Positions 9,443-18,388 are shown, numbered from the stretch's first letter. The stretch is DNA of 37,138 nt from Acidobacteriota bacterium (GCA_003223215.1 QHYH01000168.1:1-37138), one strand, 5' to 3'. The notes: generated from the letters alone by a model not told the origin. Numbers and translations: made by a program.

Positions 9443-10408
9443 GCAGGTCTGGGAAGGTGAAAGTCCTTCCGCCGTCAGTTGCCTCTATAGACGGCTAGCA
9501 TGCCCGATGCATGCATTGGTGACGATGCGTGATTTGCTCGGGTGTAAAAGTCACAGCTGTCCTGCGAGCTTGTTAGGACGCAGCGGCAGGGGAGACCTGG
9601 GTGGCGAACAAACCAGGAGGCCTGAACGTAAGGAATAGCGACGATCTCGAAATTCATCCCGCATGAAGTCTCTTTGCGGAAATATTCGGGGAAGCCGACC
9701 CACTTGAACCTCTTGGGGAAGAAGGCCGCTGATGTAGGGGAAGTAACAGGCAGATGCACTCTACAACCCGACGGGATCATGGCTCAAGCATCCTGGGAAA
9801 GACTTGCAGAAGTAACGTCGGGAAGAATCAGTTCCCCGCAGGGGCTCGCAGCAACCTGCAAAGACCTCGGGAATAAGTGGGGAATCACGAAGTCCGGAGG
9901 AGGGAGCTGGTTTGGCGCATGAGCTCGTAGGAGCGAGGAAGAAGGGGTAATGCCCTTCGAGGTGGTGCTGGACACCACCCTGGCATGTCTGGCATGAGTA
10001 ACGCTTGTGCCAGGCAAAGGAGCTCTGGGCACTTGGCGGTTCTAGTATGGTCAACGGCGAAAGCCGGAGGAGCCATGCTTTTCAGGGACGAATCGAGAGG
10101 TAAACCGGAATGGGTCGGGGTGAATGCGAGCGAGCACTTAAGCTTCGCCCGTCTCGGAAAGGCCTCTCGGGGAAAGCCAAGGCGAAAACCGGAATCGACC
10201 TTCCGGGATCGTAGGGGGGCCTCGGTAAACGTGGTCATGGTGGGAAGTGAACCTGCCTCGCAATCGAAAGAGCGAGGACAGCGAGGACGGTACCCCCCCA
10301 CCTACCACTGGCGCGACCGAGCTCTATCCCGACCACGTCCAGTTCTGCGAGAGGCACACGTCCAGTTCTGCGAGAAGCCCAGGGCGAAACTCTCTGGGCC
10401 TACTCTCC
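9443..10408 (+). mobile_element. Degenerate, ORF-less group II intron
   Basis: A ~960 bp stretch has no credible ORF but the look of structured RNA, with many short G/C stems closed by GAAA-like loops. Near its 5' end a perfect hairpin (GGAAGG, TGAAAGT loop, CCTTCC; 9452-9470) matches the GTGAAAGT-loop stem common near the start of bacterial group II introns. Near its 3' end CACGTCCAGTTCTG resembles the 3' strand of domain V. It can pair through AGTTC with GAGCT (10319-10323) at the stem base, although the rest of the 5' strand is too short. A domain VI-like hairpin follows (GCCCAG 10377-10382 with CTGGGC 10394-10399, then CCTACTC with a possible branch A). No reverse transcriptase is present, so the element would have lost domain IV coding capacity. 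Boundaries are estimates: the 5' GUGYG is not exact and the AY end is unclear. Confidence 0.55.
10334..10375 (+). repeat. Tandem duplication of the domain V 3' strand
   Basis: The 19-mer CACGTCCAGTTCTGCGAGA occurs at 10334-10352 and again at 10357-10375, a 23 bp period. It corresponds to the 3' half of intron domain V plus the linker to domain VI. An intact intron has one copy. The first copy sits next to the GAGCT that could form the stem base; the second leads into the domain VI hairpin. Confidence 0.85.
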
Positions 10409-10524
10409 CGGGTTCAACCTCAACTCGGCGCTTTGTAGGGCGAGCCGAACTCTTCAACGTACAGGCCGAGCTAGCTCGACCGCTAGCACCTGTGTCATCC
10501 GCAAAGTCTAGACCAACTCAATTG

Positions 10525-11067
10525 TCACTTCCTGGGATGAGAGGTGCTGAACGACGAAGAAGCCACGAGCAGCTGCCCTTCGTCACTATTCACAGGTTCT
10601 AACTCCAGGGAAGCCACCTGCCCGCCGACCGCGCTGCTTTGCGGAATTATTCTCGCCCTGAAATAATAAACCTTCCCAGCCTCCGCCTTGAAACCCGCAA
10701 GGGAAACCAGTTTAGATACTCGCCGCAAGTGCGATTGCCAGTTCGCGCACAGATGGTGCTCACCAGGGTCGACGAAAAGGAAGAAATAGGAGTTGCCCTT
10801 GTTCGCCCCCACCCAGGCTCCATCCAATCCCACTTTCGTTGTGGGAGAGCCGATGTTAATGGTGTCCACAAGCTTCTCGTAAACCTCAACAACGTAGACC
10901 AATGCCTTCCCACCATCAGGTGTGGCGGCAGGGTGCTTGTTCTTGTCAGTCGAGACATCGAGCTGAACATCTGCGGGGCCGCAAGCAGCTGCGGCCTTAG
11001 CGACTGCGGCACTGTCTTGGGCAAAAACCGGCGACGTGAATAAAAGAATGCTTAGTATGGTACTCAC
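10525..11067 (-). CDS. Exported DUF2846-like protein
   Basis: 180 residues. A short signal peptide (STILSILLFTSPVFAQ) is followed by a compact beta domain with the DUF2846 pattern: ALVYVVEVY, TTKVGLDGAWVGANKGNSYF, VDPGEHHLCANW and EAGKVYYFRARI. The family is usually periplasmic or lipid-anchored; this copy has no lipobox Cys near the signal end, so it is probably periplasmic. The GTG start at 11067 is chosen because GGAGGAG lies four bases upstream. It begins 24 nt after the stop of the Ig-like lipoprotein gene on the same strand, so the two are likely cotranscribed. The biochemical role of DUF2846 is unknown to me. The C-terminal tail (SSSFSTSHPRK) is low complexity. Confidence 0.75.
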   Translation of the reverse strand: MSTILSILLFTSPVFAQDSAAVAKAAAACGPADVQLDVSTDKNKHPAATPDGGKALVYVVEVYEKLVDTINIGSPTTKVGLDGAWVGANKGNSYFFLFVDPGEHHLCANWQSHLRRVSKLVSLAGFKAEAGKVYYFRARIIPQSSAVGGQVASLELEPVNSDEGQLLVASSSFSTSHPRK

Positions 11068-11091
11068 ACTGCTCCTCCGGCCGGTGGACCG

Positions 11092-13203
11092 TTATTGCTC
11101 GAAGACCTGCACTTCAGCGGCAGCACCGCTGGATTCGTCGATCACATAAAGCACCGTGCCGTTCGTTACCGCAACAGTATTTGGTCCCCCACTGCCGGTG
11201 CCATCGTTGTGGATGGAGAGGGCGGCGGAGATCGCCGAGCCGAGCGTGAAACCCGTTGGGGTACCCGCATCCTGCGTGCCTTGCAAACTGCCAGAGGAAA
11301 TCGTGGCGACGCCCGAAAGCCCGGAAGCCGCGGTATCGTTCATTGCGTTGGTGCCGAAAATAAAGTTGCCAGAGAGCGAATTAACACCATAGGTCGCGAC
11401 GGGTTGCGTATCGAAGACGCCGGTGCTGGCGTTGGCATCCGTGCTGACGCAGAAGGCGGACACGCCATCGGCGGGAGTGGCCATGTAACAAACCGGCAGG
11501 GTCGCGTTTCCCGCGCCAGCCATGGACAGCCTGCCTGTAGACGAATCCAGGTTGTAGCTGCCGTTGAGTGACTGATTGCTGGCCGCGCCCACGGCGTATT
11601 GGTCCATGGTGCCGGATACCGTGCCGGCGAGTCCGCCGGAGAAGCTGGCCACGCCAAGTGCCGCCGTGGCACCGGAAGAATTTCCAGTGAAGCGGAAAAT
11701 ATAGTTGGGTGAGAGCGAGGAAGAAGTGAAGGAAGCAGAGCTGGCGATTGCCCGGCCAGCGACAATGGGGCCGCCGGTGCCGTCTCCGAGATCAAAGGAA
11801 ATAAAGAATAGCTCTGAGGAATTGATGATATAGGCTGTCAAGCGGGACATGCCGGGATTCGCTCCCGGGAGTTGCAGCGTGGCGTCTGCCGTGCCGTCTG
11901 CGGTGGCAATGGAGGGGATGGTCCCCCAAAATCCGCCGCTATTGAGGACGTGTCCGCCCTCATTCGCATCGCAAAAGCCGTTAGAGATGTTCCCGGCGTT
12001 CAACGCAAACGCGCCCGCTAGGGCGTAGTGCTTCAGACTGCCGTTCGAAGTCTCCCACCCGTCCAGCGCCAGAGCATAATTTGTCGCGAGCGCGCTGAGC
12101 GAAAACGCGGATGGATCCTGTTTGCGCAGAATTCCCGAAGCGCGGGAAGGTATGGCGGACTGCTGATTGAAATAGATGATGTCACCCTTAGAGGCCACGC
12201 CGGAGCTGATGCCGCCCAGCGAAAAGTGTAGGGTGTAGGTGGTCAGTGTCATATCGGTCAAGGTCAGGCAGCCGCGATTATCGGGGCCCACGGAATAGGA
12301 ACTGCCAGAGGGCTGGATAGACGCGTTGGTATAGGACTCTTTGACGAACGGGTTGAATTGGTCGACACCGCCAGTAATCTTGCCGGTACCGTCTGCTGTG
12401 AATGTTGCGCCGAACAGAAGCGGCGTGCTGTTCGGGGCGCTGCCGGTCCAGCCTTGTAGGACAGCGGCGTATTGCCCGTTCAGCAGACTTTCGTTTCCGC
12501 CGGTGCCGCAGGCGGCAGTTCCATCAAATATCGTAAACGTGTCGTTGTCGGACTTGGACGGATCGCTGATGGAAGTTGCGGTCAGAGTCGGTGTGTTGGC
12601 CGGCGCGGCAGGAACCGTTGCTGGCGGCGCGTACTGCACGTAATAGATAGTGGGAGTTGAGATTGTACCGCAAGCCGGCGAACAAGCTTTTCCGTTTGCG
12701 GTAAGCGTCCAGGTAACGCCACCATTTGCGGGATCGTTCTGCACCGATGCGCTAAAGTTCGTGAAGTAATATCTTCCGGAGCCCGCGGCCAGCTCCGTGA
12801 CCGCATTTTGAATGCTGACGGTGATGGCCTGGACGTTGACGATTGTCGTGGCAAACTTCGACGGATTGGCGACGGAGGTCGCCATGATCGAGACAGCAAA
12901 GCTCGAGGGTGGGGAAGCGGGTGCGTTATAAGTGGCCGAAAAACCCGTCTGGTTGGTCACCGAACCGCAAGAGGTGCTTCTACATCCCGCGCCGGAAAGC
13001 GACCAGGTCACGTTCTGATTGGTGATCGTTCCCGTGCTGGTGACCGTCGCGCTCACATTGACCGTCCCGCCTTGATCGACCTGCGCGGACGATGGGCTGA
13101 GCGTCACCACAATGGATGAGTTCGGGTTGCTGCCGCAGCCTGCGAGGAGCACGACAGCACACAACACCGAGCACGCGAGGAACAACGAGCTGGACTTTCT
13201 CAT
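11092..13203 (-). CDS. Large lipoprotein with bacterial Ig-like domains
   Basis: 703 residues. Signal peptide with lipobox LLAGC (Cys23), so the mature protein should be lipid-anchored and exported. Residues about 30-125 and 126-225 are two Ig-like repeats (VTLSPSSAQVDQGGTVNVSA; a pair of closely spaced Cys in each, as in CRSTSCGSV and CSPACGTI). The rest is four related beta-rich repeats that start NGQYAAVLQGW, TNYALALDGWE, SPNYIFRFTG and SGNFIFGTNA and contain Gly-rich, Asp/Asn-rich strands. Strong Ser/Thr/Gly/Ala bias is typical of such acidobacterial surface proteins. GGAGG stands six bases before ATG 13203. Likely a surface or adhesion-like protein; no enzyme motif is visible. It leads the two-gene unit with the DUF2846-like gene. 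Confidence 0.8.
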   Translation of the reverse strand: MRKSSSLFLACSVLCAVVLLAGCGSNPNSSIVVTLSPSSAQVDQGGTVNVSATVTSTGTITNQNVTWSLSGAGCRSTSCGSVTNQTGFSATYNAPASPPSSFAVSIMATSVANPSKFATTIVNVQAITVSIQNAVTELAAGSGRYYFTNFSASVQNDPANGGVTWTLTANGKACSPACGTISTPTIYYVQYAPPATVPAAPANTPTLTATSISDPSKSDNDTFTIFDGTAACGTGGNESLLNGQYAAVLQGWTGSAPNSTPLLFGATFTADGTGKITGGVDQFNPFVKESYTNASIQPSGSSYSVGPDNRGCLTLTDMTLTTYTLHFSLGGISSGVASKGDIIYFNQQSAIPSRASGILRKQDPSAFSLSALATNYALALDGWETSNGSLKHYALAGAFALNAGNISNGFCDANEGGHVLNSGGFWGTIPSIATADGTADATLQLPGANPGMSRLTAYIINSSELFFISFDLGDGTGGPIVAGRAIASSASFTSSSLSPNYIFRFTGNSSGATAALGVASFSGGLAGTVSGTMDQYAVGAASNQSLNGSYNLDSSTGRLSMAGAGNATLPVCYMATPADGVSAFCVSTDANASTGVFDTQPVATYGVNSLSGNFIFGTNAMNDTAASGLSGVATISSGSLQGTQDAGTPTGFTLGSAISAALSIHNDGTGSGGPNTVAVTNGTVLYVIDESSGAAAEVQVFEQ

Positions 13204-13786
13204 TCTGCCTCCAGCACTGCGTTTTTGCGGAGCGAATGGTGTGGCTTGTACTTCGTAGTATGAGACGAGTTAGCTGCTGCGGCGGTTACAACTTCGTGGG
13301 CTGAGGCGGGACCGATAATCTTTGCATTGTAGCTAACCCTCTGCGCCCGTAATGCCCGTCGCCCAAGGCGAAGCAGCGAGGGTGAGAGAAGGGAAGTGTG
13401 GGTTCGCGCGGACGCGGAAAGAGTTTAGCTAACGGCGCTTTCGATTGCAGCAGCGACATCATCATCAAGCCCGTCCGCGCGTCTCAGGGCTGTGCTGATC
13501 CGAACGATCTCCAGTTCACGCGCTGCGATCTGGCTGGCGGGTTCGTTCCTGGTCCGTGCCGATGCCAGTTCTCGTTCGTCACTTGCGAGCATTCTGCGAA
13601 AGATCGGGACCGCGATTGTCCGGCGGTAGCGAGTGTCATACAAGTCTTGGCAAAACGCCGCAAAATCGAGAAGAAAAAGTGAAGAGGGAAGGGGCCGCGG
13701 CAAGGACAACTGCGGGCTTTCTCTCTGACAGCGCCTTCCTCATCCTGGAGCCGCTGCTTTTGAAATCCATCAGCCCCAGTGCAGGC
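13204..13786. other. Intergenic region with a possible short ORF
   Basis: No confident gene. A minus-strand frame of 94 codons (13709-13425) starts at TTG and ends ELEIVRISTALRRADGLDDDVAAAIESAVS, which is plausible helical protein. It has no ribosome-binding site at the TTG, and an internal ATG would give only about 55 residues. A plus-strand frame of similar length overlaps it. I treat both as unproven. Confidence 0.3.
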
Positions 13787-14860
13787 TCATTTCGATTTGT
13801 TTTGCCACACGACAGAGCCGCCCTTATCGATATAACCCCCGCGGCCAGGCTCGAACGCTACCCTTGCTAGTCCATGCCAAAACGGCTCGGCGTGGGCGAG
13901 ATTCGGTGGGATCGCCCAACGGCCGTCAAGGTCCACGTAGCCCCATTTCTCCCCTGCACGAACGGCAGCGAGTGATTCGCTGAATGGCGTTGCTTCGTCA
14001 AACGCGGGTTCGTGAACATACTTACCGCTTTTGTCGATTATCCCGAAAAGCTTCGTGCCGTCATTTGCCACAACGAACGCGTATCCCTCTGAGAAGTCCG
14101 TAGCGTCCAGGAATTTCGGTGCCAAAACCTCCGCACCGTGCTGATCAACAAAGCCCCACAGATACACGTCCTCCGTGGTTTGTCCTTCCATACCGATTTC
14201 TCCCACCAACGGCCTACGCTCAGAGAAAATCTTTACCATTCCCAGGCCATTCCTAAAAAGCATCGTGATGTCGTACTTTGGCTGGACAGCTATTTTCCCA
14301 GACTTGTCGATGTAGCCCCATTTTCCTCCGACTTGGACCGGCCCCATGCCCTCCGAGAACGAAGCCGCGAAATCAAACTGCGCTGGGATCGCCATCTGCA
14401 TATCTGTTCCTAAGTAGCCCCACTTACTCCCGACCGATATGGGAGCCAGCCCGTCGTGAAACGCCGAAGGAGCTCTTAGGCCTTTAATGAGCAAACGCCC
14501 TGTTTTATCGATAAACCCGTAACCCGCGCCCTCTCCCGGCAACAAGACGCAGGCATATCCCTCTGAAAATGGATATGCCCACCAGAATTGCGATTCGACG
14601 ATGAATTTGCCCGATCCGTCAATGTAGGTCCAGCCCCCGGTCGCGCCAACATTGGCGATGCCCTCTCGGAAAACTGTGGCATCTGCGGCAGTGCTGAATT
14701 GCGCCGGAATCACCTCGCGGCCGCTGCGGTCTATGAATCCCAGCTTGTCGTTTTTGATAAATGGATAGAGGTCAGACTGAGCTTGAGGATTTTGACCAAG
14801 AACTGTGGTCCCCAAGATCAGCGCAAGAACCGAGATCAATGCGATGTACGTGCGGTTCAT
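13787..14860 (-). CDS. Exported WG-repeat protein
   Basis: 357 residues. An N-terminal signal peptide (RTYIALISVLALILGTTVLG) is followed by about nine WG/KWG-type repeats of roughly 35 residues, each built on a W/F-G-[YF]-[IV]-D-x-x-G-[KR] core and an acidic-aromatic linker. Examples are KLGFIDRSGREVIPAQF, GYGFIDKTGRLLIKG, KWGYIDKSGKIAVQPKY, LWGFVDQHGAEVL and KWGYVDLDGRWAIPP. WG repeats form repeated beta-hairpin modules in exported or surface proteins; the ligand is not known. The ORF is intact, with ATG at 14860 and no strong Shine-Dalgarno nearby. It stands alone, about 580 bp from the Ig-like lipoprotein gene on the same strand. Confidence 0.85.
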   Translation of the reverse strand: MNRTYIALISVLALILGTTVLGQNPQAQSDLYPFIKNDKLGFIDRSGREVIPAQFSTAADATVFREGIANVGATGGWTYIDGSGKFIVESQFWWAYPFSEGYACVLLPGEGAGYGFIDKTGRLLIKGLRAPSAFHDGLAPISVGSKWGYLGTDMQMAIPAQFDFAASFSEGMGPVQVGGKWGYIDKSGKIAVQPKYDITMLFRNGLGMVKIFSERRPLVGEIGMEGQTTEDVYLWGFVDQHGAEVLAPKFLDATDFSEGYAFVVANDGTKLFGIIDKSGKYVHEPAFDEATPFSESLAAVRAGEKWGYVDLDGRWAIPPNLAHAEPFWHGLARVAFEPGRGGYIDKGGSVVWQNKSK

Positions 14861-15160
14861 CTTAATCAGAAGGCTTTGCTGGCAGCTACTTCCTTTTTTG
14901 ATACCTGCCGTTCTGGAATGGTTGCCAAATAGCTAGATTAGTCGGAGGAAAGACAGGACCCGAGGTACAAACTCAAGCTGCTCATCATCGTCAAGATCAA
15001 AAGCCACGAAGACCTCCAGTACGATTAGTCGTTATAACAATTAGTTTTAAACCAGAGCGAGCGCGAGCGGCCTCCAAAGGAAGTCGGCCCGAATCGTTTT
15101 CAATGTTTTGAATGGGATAGACGATTTTGCGAATGGCACGGTCCTGTTATCTCGCGGGCA
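14861..15160. other. Intergenic region, nothing recognised
   Basis: About 300 bp with no coding frame of note on either strand. An A/T-rich stretch near 15030-15050 (GTTATAACAATTAGTTTTAAA) could hold promoter elements, but no convincing -35/-10 pair was found. Confidence 0.3.
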
Positions 15161-15354
15161 TCAGTCTGTTTTGGCCGCATTTGCCGCCGCTGCCTTGGAC
15201 AGCGCTTTTGCCAGCCGCGTCTGCTGCCTCAAAAGTTCGAGACGATCCTTTACCGTAAGGTCCGCGTTCGTTCGCAGCACTTTTGCAATCCCTCGATCAT
15301 TGACCGCAGTGTTCTTTCCGTCACCAATCCTCTGGGTGGTCTCTTCTTACTCAT
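15161..15354 (-). pseudogene. Small gene with an early frameshift
   Basis: ATG 15354 has a good GAGGGG eight bases upstream, but the frame from it ends after 34 codons. The other frame is open from about 15347 to the stop at 15161 and reads as protein (EETTQRIGDGKNTAVNDRG, TNADLTVKDRLELLRQQTRL, AKALSKAAAANAAKTD). Joining MSK to EETTQ near 15345 by a one-base change gives a 64-residue, highly helical and basic-tailed protein. The AAGAAGAG run there is a plausible indel site. Family not recognised. It may be a real small gene with a sequencing error, or a decayed one. Confidence 0.45.
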
Positions 15355-15507
15355 CACGATTCCCCTCGTTTCGAAGCCGCTACCTCTCTTGTACCTGGCA
15401 CGACTGAATTCACCACATCCAAGCGGGCAAACTGTGATTACCTTCGACCCTACTTGGGGCGTATACTTTTGCTCGGAATCCCTCGCCCGGATTAAGTGGG
15501 AGGAATC

Positions 15508-15969
15508 ATGAAAAAGCCACGCTACCTCTTGTCCGCTGCCGTTGCCATCTTGCTGCTCGGTCTGCCATTTTCAGCCACGCCTCAGTTTCAGAACCGGATC
15601 GAAGTTCTCCAAGTTCCCGGCGAGCGGCATCACTTCGCAGTCCATTTGCTCCGCATTATTAACACTGTGGAGGCAGAGCACCATATCAAACAGGGTTCCT
15701 ACGTTTCCTGGGATGTGCTTCGGACCACAGCCGACTTTTCTCCGCTATTCTTGACTCGGGGCTATCAGGTCGGCATGCAGGTTTATAACCAACCTGGGCC
15801 TGCGCCGGAAATCTTTCCTGGATGGAGTTTGCGATTGAACGTCAGTGCGGATGGGAAGGGTTACGACCTTATCCTGGAAGACCTGACTGACAAGTCCTGC
15901 GGGTATGCGGCGGTCACCGACGAACGCGGCGTCATTCGGCAAAGCAAGACCATCGACTGCGAGATTTAA
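15508..15969 (+). CDS. Exported protein of unknown function (first of a pair)
   Basis: 153 residues from ATG 15508, chosen because GGGAGG lies six bases upstream; a GTG twelve bases earlier is less likely. A signal peptide (YLLSAAVAILLLGLPFSATP) precedes a mature domain of mixed alpha/beta prediction with two Cys (KSCGYAAV and the C-terminal DCEI), which could form a disulphide. No family is recognised. It ends six bases before the ATG of the next exported protein, so the two are almost certainly cotranscribed and may act together in the cell envelope. No membrane segment other than the signal is visible. Confidence 0.75.
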   Translation: MKKPRYLLSAAVAILLLGLPFSATPQFQNRIEVLQVPGERHHFAVHLLRIINTVEAEHHIKQGSYVSWDVLRTTADFSPLFLTRGYQVGMQVYNQPGPAPEIFPGWSLRLNVSADGKGYDLILEDLTDKSCGYAAVTDERGVIRQSKTIDCEI

Positions 15970-15975
15970 CGGTCG

Positions 15976-16662
15976 ATGCGACTGACGGACCGAGTGACCC
16001 CGAGATGTTGGCTCCTTCGGCGCTGCCCTGCGGTTCTTGCAACGGTGTTGCTTATCGCGCCGCCTTCGCTGGCCTTCAAGACTCCGCTTTCCAGCGAAGC
16101 GGTTCGAGAAGCTTACTTCCTCGGCCAACGGCACGATGGGTCGTACGAGAGGTTGCTTGGGGAATACGTTAAACAACTTCCGCCGCCAAAGAGCGGTCCG
16201 TATTTCTCTTCGGTCGAATTGAGCACTCCATTCCTCCAGATGATCGAGTACTCCAGTCGCCAATCCAACTACAACGCCCAACAAGCCGCTCTCGACTACC
16301 ACCGCTTCGGTAAGGAAATTGTCCGAGTCGTCGTAGAAATCCGTCTGACCCAGTCGTATGGCCAGTTTGTCGCTACCACGAACTCCCAATCTGATGCGAC
16401 CTCTGCTCTAGTCCCTCGCCCCCATGACTTTTGGAAACAGTTCAAGGTTCAGGTTTACAACAGCGAGGGACCACTTTCTCCATCAGCTTCACGCGGCCAC
16501 GCAAACTCTAGTTGCGGTCGAGCTGGGTGCGCCCTGATCGGCGCAACGATTGAATTAGAATTCCCCGCAACCGCGTTCGCATCCGATTCAGCCACAATAG
16601 AAGTCGATCCGCCTGAAGGCGACCGCGTGTCCGTCAACTTCGACCTGTCCTCCATCCGCTGA
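15976..16662 (+). CDS. Exported protein of unknown function (second of a pair)
   Basis: 228 residues. A basic N-terminus and hydrophobic stretch (PAVLATVLLIAPPSLA) form a signal peptide with likely cleavage after SLA (about residue 33). The mature part begins with helices (SSEAVREAYFLGQRHDGSYE), continues with a beta-rich domain and has a Cys pair (SSCGRAGC). The end, FPATAFASDSATIEVDPPEG, looks like edge strands of a beta sandwich. No catalytic motif or known family is recognised. It lies six bases downstream of the other exported protein. I infer a shared envelope role from the tight spacing only. Confidence 0.72.
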   Translation: MRLTDRVTPRCWLLRRCPAVLATVLLIAPPSLAFKTPLSSEAVREAYFLGQRHDGSYERLLGEYVKQLPPPKSGPYFSSVELSTPFLQMIEYSSRQSNYNAQQAALDYHRFGKEIVRVVVEIRLTQSYGQFVATTNSQSDATSALVPRPHDFWKQFKVQVYNSEGPLSPSASRGHANSSCGRAGCALIGATIELEFPATAFASDSATIEVDPPEGDRVSVNFDLSSIR

Positions 16663-16847
16663 GAGGAAATCGACAAGTGTTTCTAGGTGATCAGTTTTAT
16701 TTCGTGGCACTGCCGTGGCAAGCGGTCACAGGTATCAGGGAATTATGCACCAATGTTCAAATTTCTAGCGATTAGCCTCGATACCCGTGAGGTAACTATT
16801 ATCGACCAGTTTCTGCTGCTGGTCGCGGTACAATGGCGTGAGTTGAC

Positions 16848-18122
16848 ATGCTGCGAGAATCCACAAGCCGGCTGCTGACGGCGTTGCGGCTTGCGCTGTA
16901 TCCAGCGCTGGAGTCAGCCGAGGCGAGGCACTTCCAAGCTCTTACAATGGAAGCGCAAAATGCGCGGCTGTCGGGAGACCTGGCAAAAGCGGAGCGACTT
17001 TATTTGACGGCGGTGGCCGAAGCGCAGTCTTCCCATGATGCCTCCGGTCTGAACCTCGCGTGCCACGGCCTCGCACAGGTGTACCAGGAGCAGCACAGAT
17101 TTCGTGAAGCGGAGAGTATCTTCCAAGATCAACTCGAAGCGGCCGCAAAATCTCCGCAACCAAACACATTGGTTCATGCCGGCCATATGAGCCTTGCGCA
17201 GCTCTACGAGGACGAAGGCAAATTCACAGAAGCAGAGATTCATTACAAGGCAGCACTGGCGGAGACCGAAAAAACGGAAGTATTTCCCGGGCGCGCGTTT
17301 TGGTGTTCTACTTCTACGTGGTTGGCAAGGTTCTACATCGCTCGGCAGCGGTACAGCGAGGCGGAACCGCTATTTCAAAGGGCGTCGGAAATTGTTGAGG
17401 AAGATCAGCCTTCGAACTCCTATTTGCCTCAACATCTTCAGCAGTTCGCGAAACTCTATGAGGCTCAGGGAAAAGACGAAGCGGCGGAGGGGCTATACCG
17501 GCGGGCTCTGGCACTTTGCGAGGAATCGCAAGGTCCCCACAGTCTGTATACTGCGCTCGCTGCTGAGGCCCTAGCCACGTTCTGCCGCGCCAGACGCCGC
17601 TACACGGAGGCGGAGGAGCTTTACCGCAGAAGTCTGACGATTGTAGAGGAAGACGTAAGCTCTCGGGCGGCTATGTGGACGAAAGGCTGGCGACCCTGGC
17701 GAAACAAGAAAGAGCTTCAGATTCGGCTTAGCCTAAATCAGATTCCCATTAGCACCTCGCTCGACCAACTCGCAACCGTCTACGAGGATCAACAAAAATA
17801 TACAGAGTCGGAGCCGCTCCGGAGACGTTCGGTTGAAATCAAGGAACGTGCGTGGGGCGAGCGGCACCGGTCATTTCTGATCGATTCTCTTACCGCGCAT
17901 GCCCATGCGTTGCGCAAAATTGGACAGGAACGCGAAGCCTCTCAGATTGAGATGCGCGTTGAAGCGATACGATTGAGATATCCGCAGGGATCAGTGCAGT
18001 GCGTTCTACGCGGTACGGTGAGGCCTATTAAGAGAAATTTGCAGTGGCGGTTCTCTACGTTTGTAAGCGCCCTTATTCATCCTTCGCGATTCCGGCCTAG
18101 CAACCTTCAGCGGAATCCTTAG
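16848..18122 (+). CDS. Tetratricopeptide-repeat protein
   Basis: 424 residues. Residues about 25-370 are tandem TPR units of the longer kinesin-light-chain type (LARFYIARQRYSEAEPLFQR, YEAQGKDEAAEGLYRRALAL, FCRARRRYTEAEELYRRSLT, YEDQQKYTESEPLRRRSVEI). Such repeats mediate protein-protein contact; no enzymatic domain is attached. There is no signal peptide, so a cytoplasmic protein is likely. ATG 16848 has only a weak ribosome-binding site, and the true start could be the Met near residue 34. The last ~45 residues (from about CVLRGTVRPIKRN) do not look like TPR and may be run-on sequence after a lost stop. Confidence 0.82.
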   Translation: MLRESTSRLLTALRLALYPALESAEARHFQALTMEAQNARLSGDLAKAERLYLTAVAEAQSSHDASGLNLACHGLAQVYQEQHRFREAESIFQDQLEAAAKSPQPNTLVHAGHMSLAQLYEDEGKFTEAEIHYKAALAETEKTEVFPGRAFWCSTSTWLARFYIARQRYSEAEPLFQRASEIVEEDQPSNSYLPQHLQQFAKLYEAQGKDEAAEGLYRRALALCEESQGPHSLYTALAAEALATFCRARRRYTEAEELYRRSLTIVEEDVSSRAAMWTKGWRPWRNKKELQIRLSLNQIPISTSLDQLATVYEDQQKYTESEPLRRRSVEIKERAWGERHRSFLIDSLTAHAHALRKIGQEREASQIEMRVEAIRLRYPQGSVQCVLRGTVRPIKRNLQWRFSTFVSALIHPSRFRPSNLQRNP

Positions 18123-18280
18123 CTTTTCCGAGCTCGGATTTCCTACGGGCCACGATCTCCAGCAGTCCAGCAGCTTGCCAACATTTGTGATAACAACTGC
18201 GCCTAAATGCGCCCACTGTTGCTCTCTTCGACATGAGGAAACCGCTTGAAAACCTATGTATTCAGCATGTCGAAATGCTA

Positions 18281-18318
18281 TCGGCAGCTCGCGGGTTCAA
18301 GTCCCGCCCTCGGCTCCA
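18281..18318 (+). tRNA. tRNA 3'-end fragment (possible attachment-site relic)
   Basis: GCGGGTTCAAGTCCCGC (18291-18307) is a perfect T-arm with the TTCAA loop. It is followed by the 7-base acceptor strand CCTCGGC and then TCCA (U73 plus CCA). The matching 5' acceptor strand GCCGAGG is absent upstream, no D-arm is visible, and the bases before the T-arm do not give a normal anticodon arm. So only the 3' end of a tRNA is present. Tyrosine integrases commonly use tRNA 3' ends as attB, which makes a displaced att site likely. The identity of the parent tRNA is uncertain (Leu- or Thr-like). Confidence 0.6.
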
Positions 18319-18379
18319 GTTTTCTTGGGGTCAGGACCACGGTTGGGCAGCGGGTGGGAGGTGAGGTAACGGATTTTGT

Positions 18380-18388
18380 TGTGGATAA
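18380..18388 (+). promoter_or_regulatory. Single DnaA-box-like 9-mer
   Basis: TGTGGATAA is the reverse complement of the consensus DnaA box TTATCCACA. It stands alone in the 560 bp gap between the TPR and DUF1111 genes, without a cluster or an AT-rich unwinding region, so it may be chance. Confidence 0.2.

Noticed and set aside
9985-10602. 205-codon plus-strand frame
   Set aside because: It runs through the structured intron-like sequence, the domain V repeat and past the intron end. Composition is Arg/Ser/Gly rich with no domain, so I treat it as RNA-derived.
18380-18388. Replication origin at the DnaA-box-like 9-mer
   Set aside because: A single box without a cluster, AT-rich element or dnaA/dnaN/parAB neighbours.
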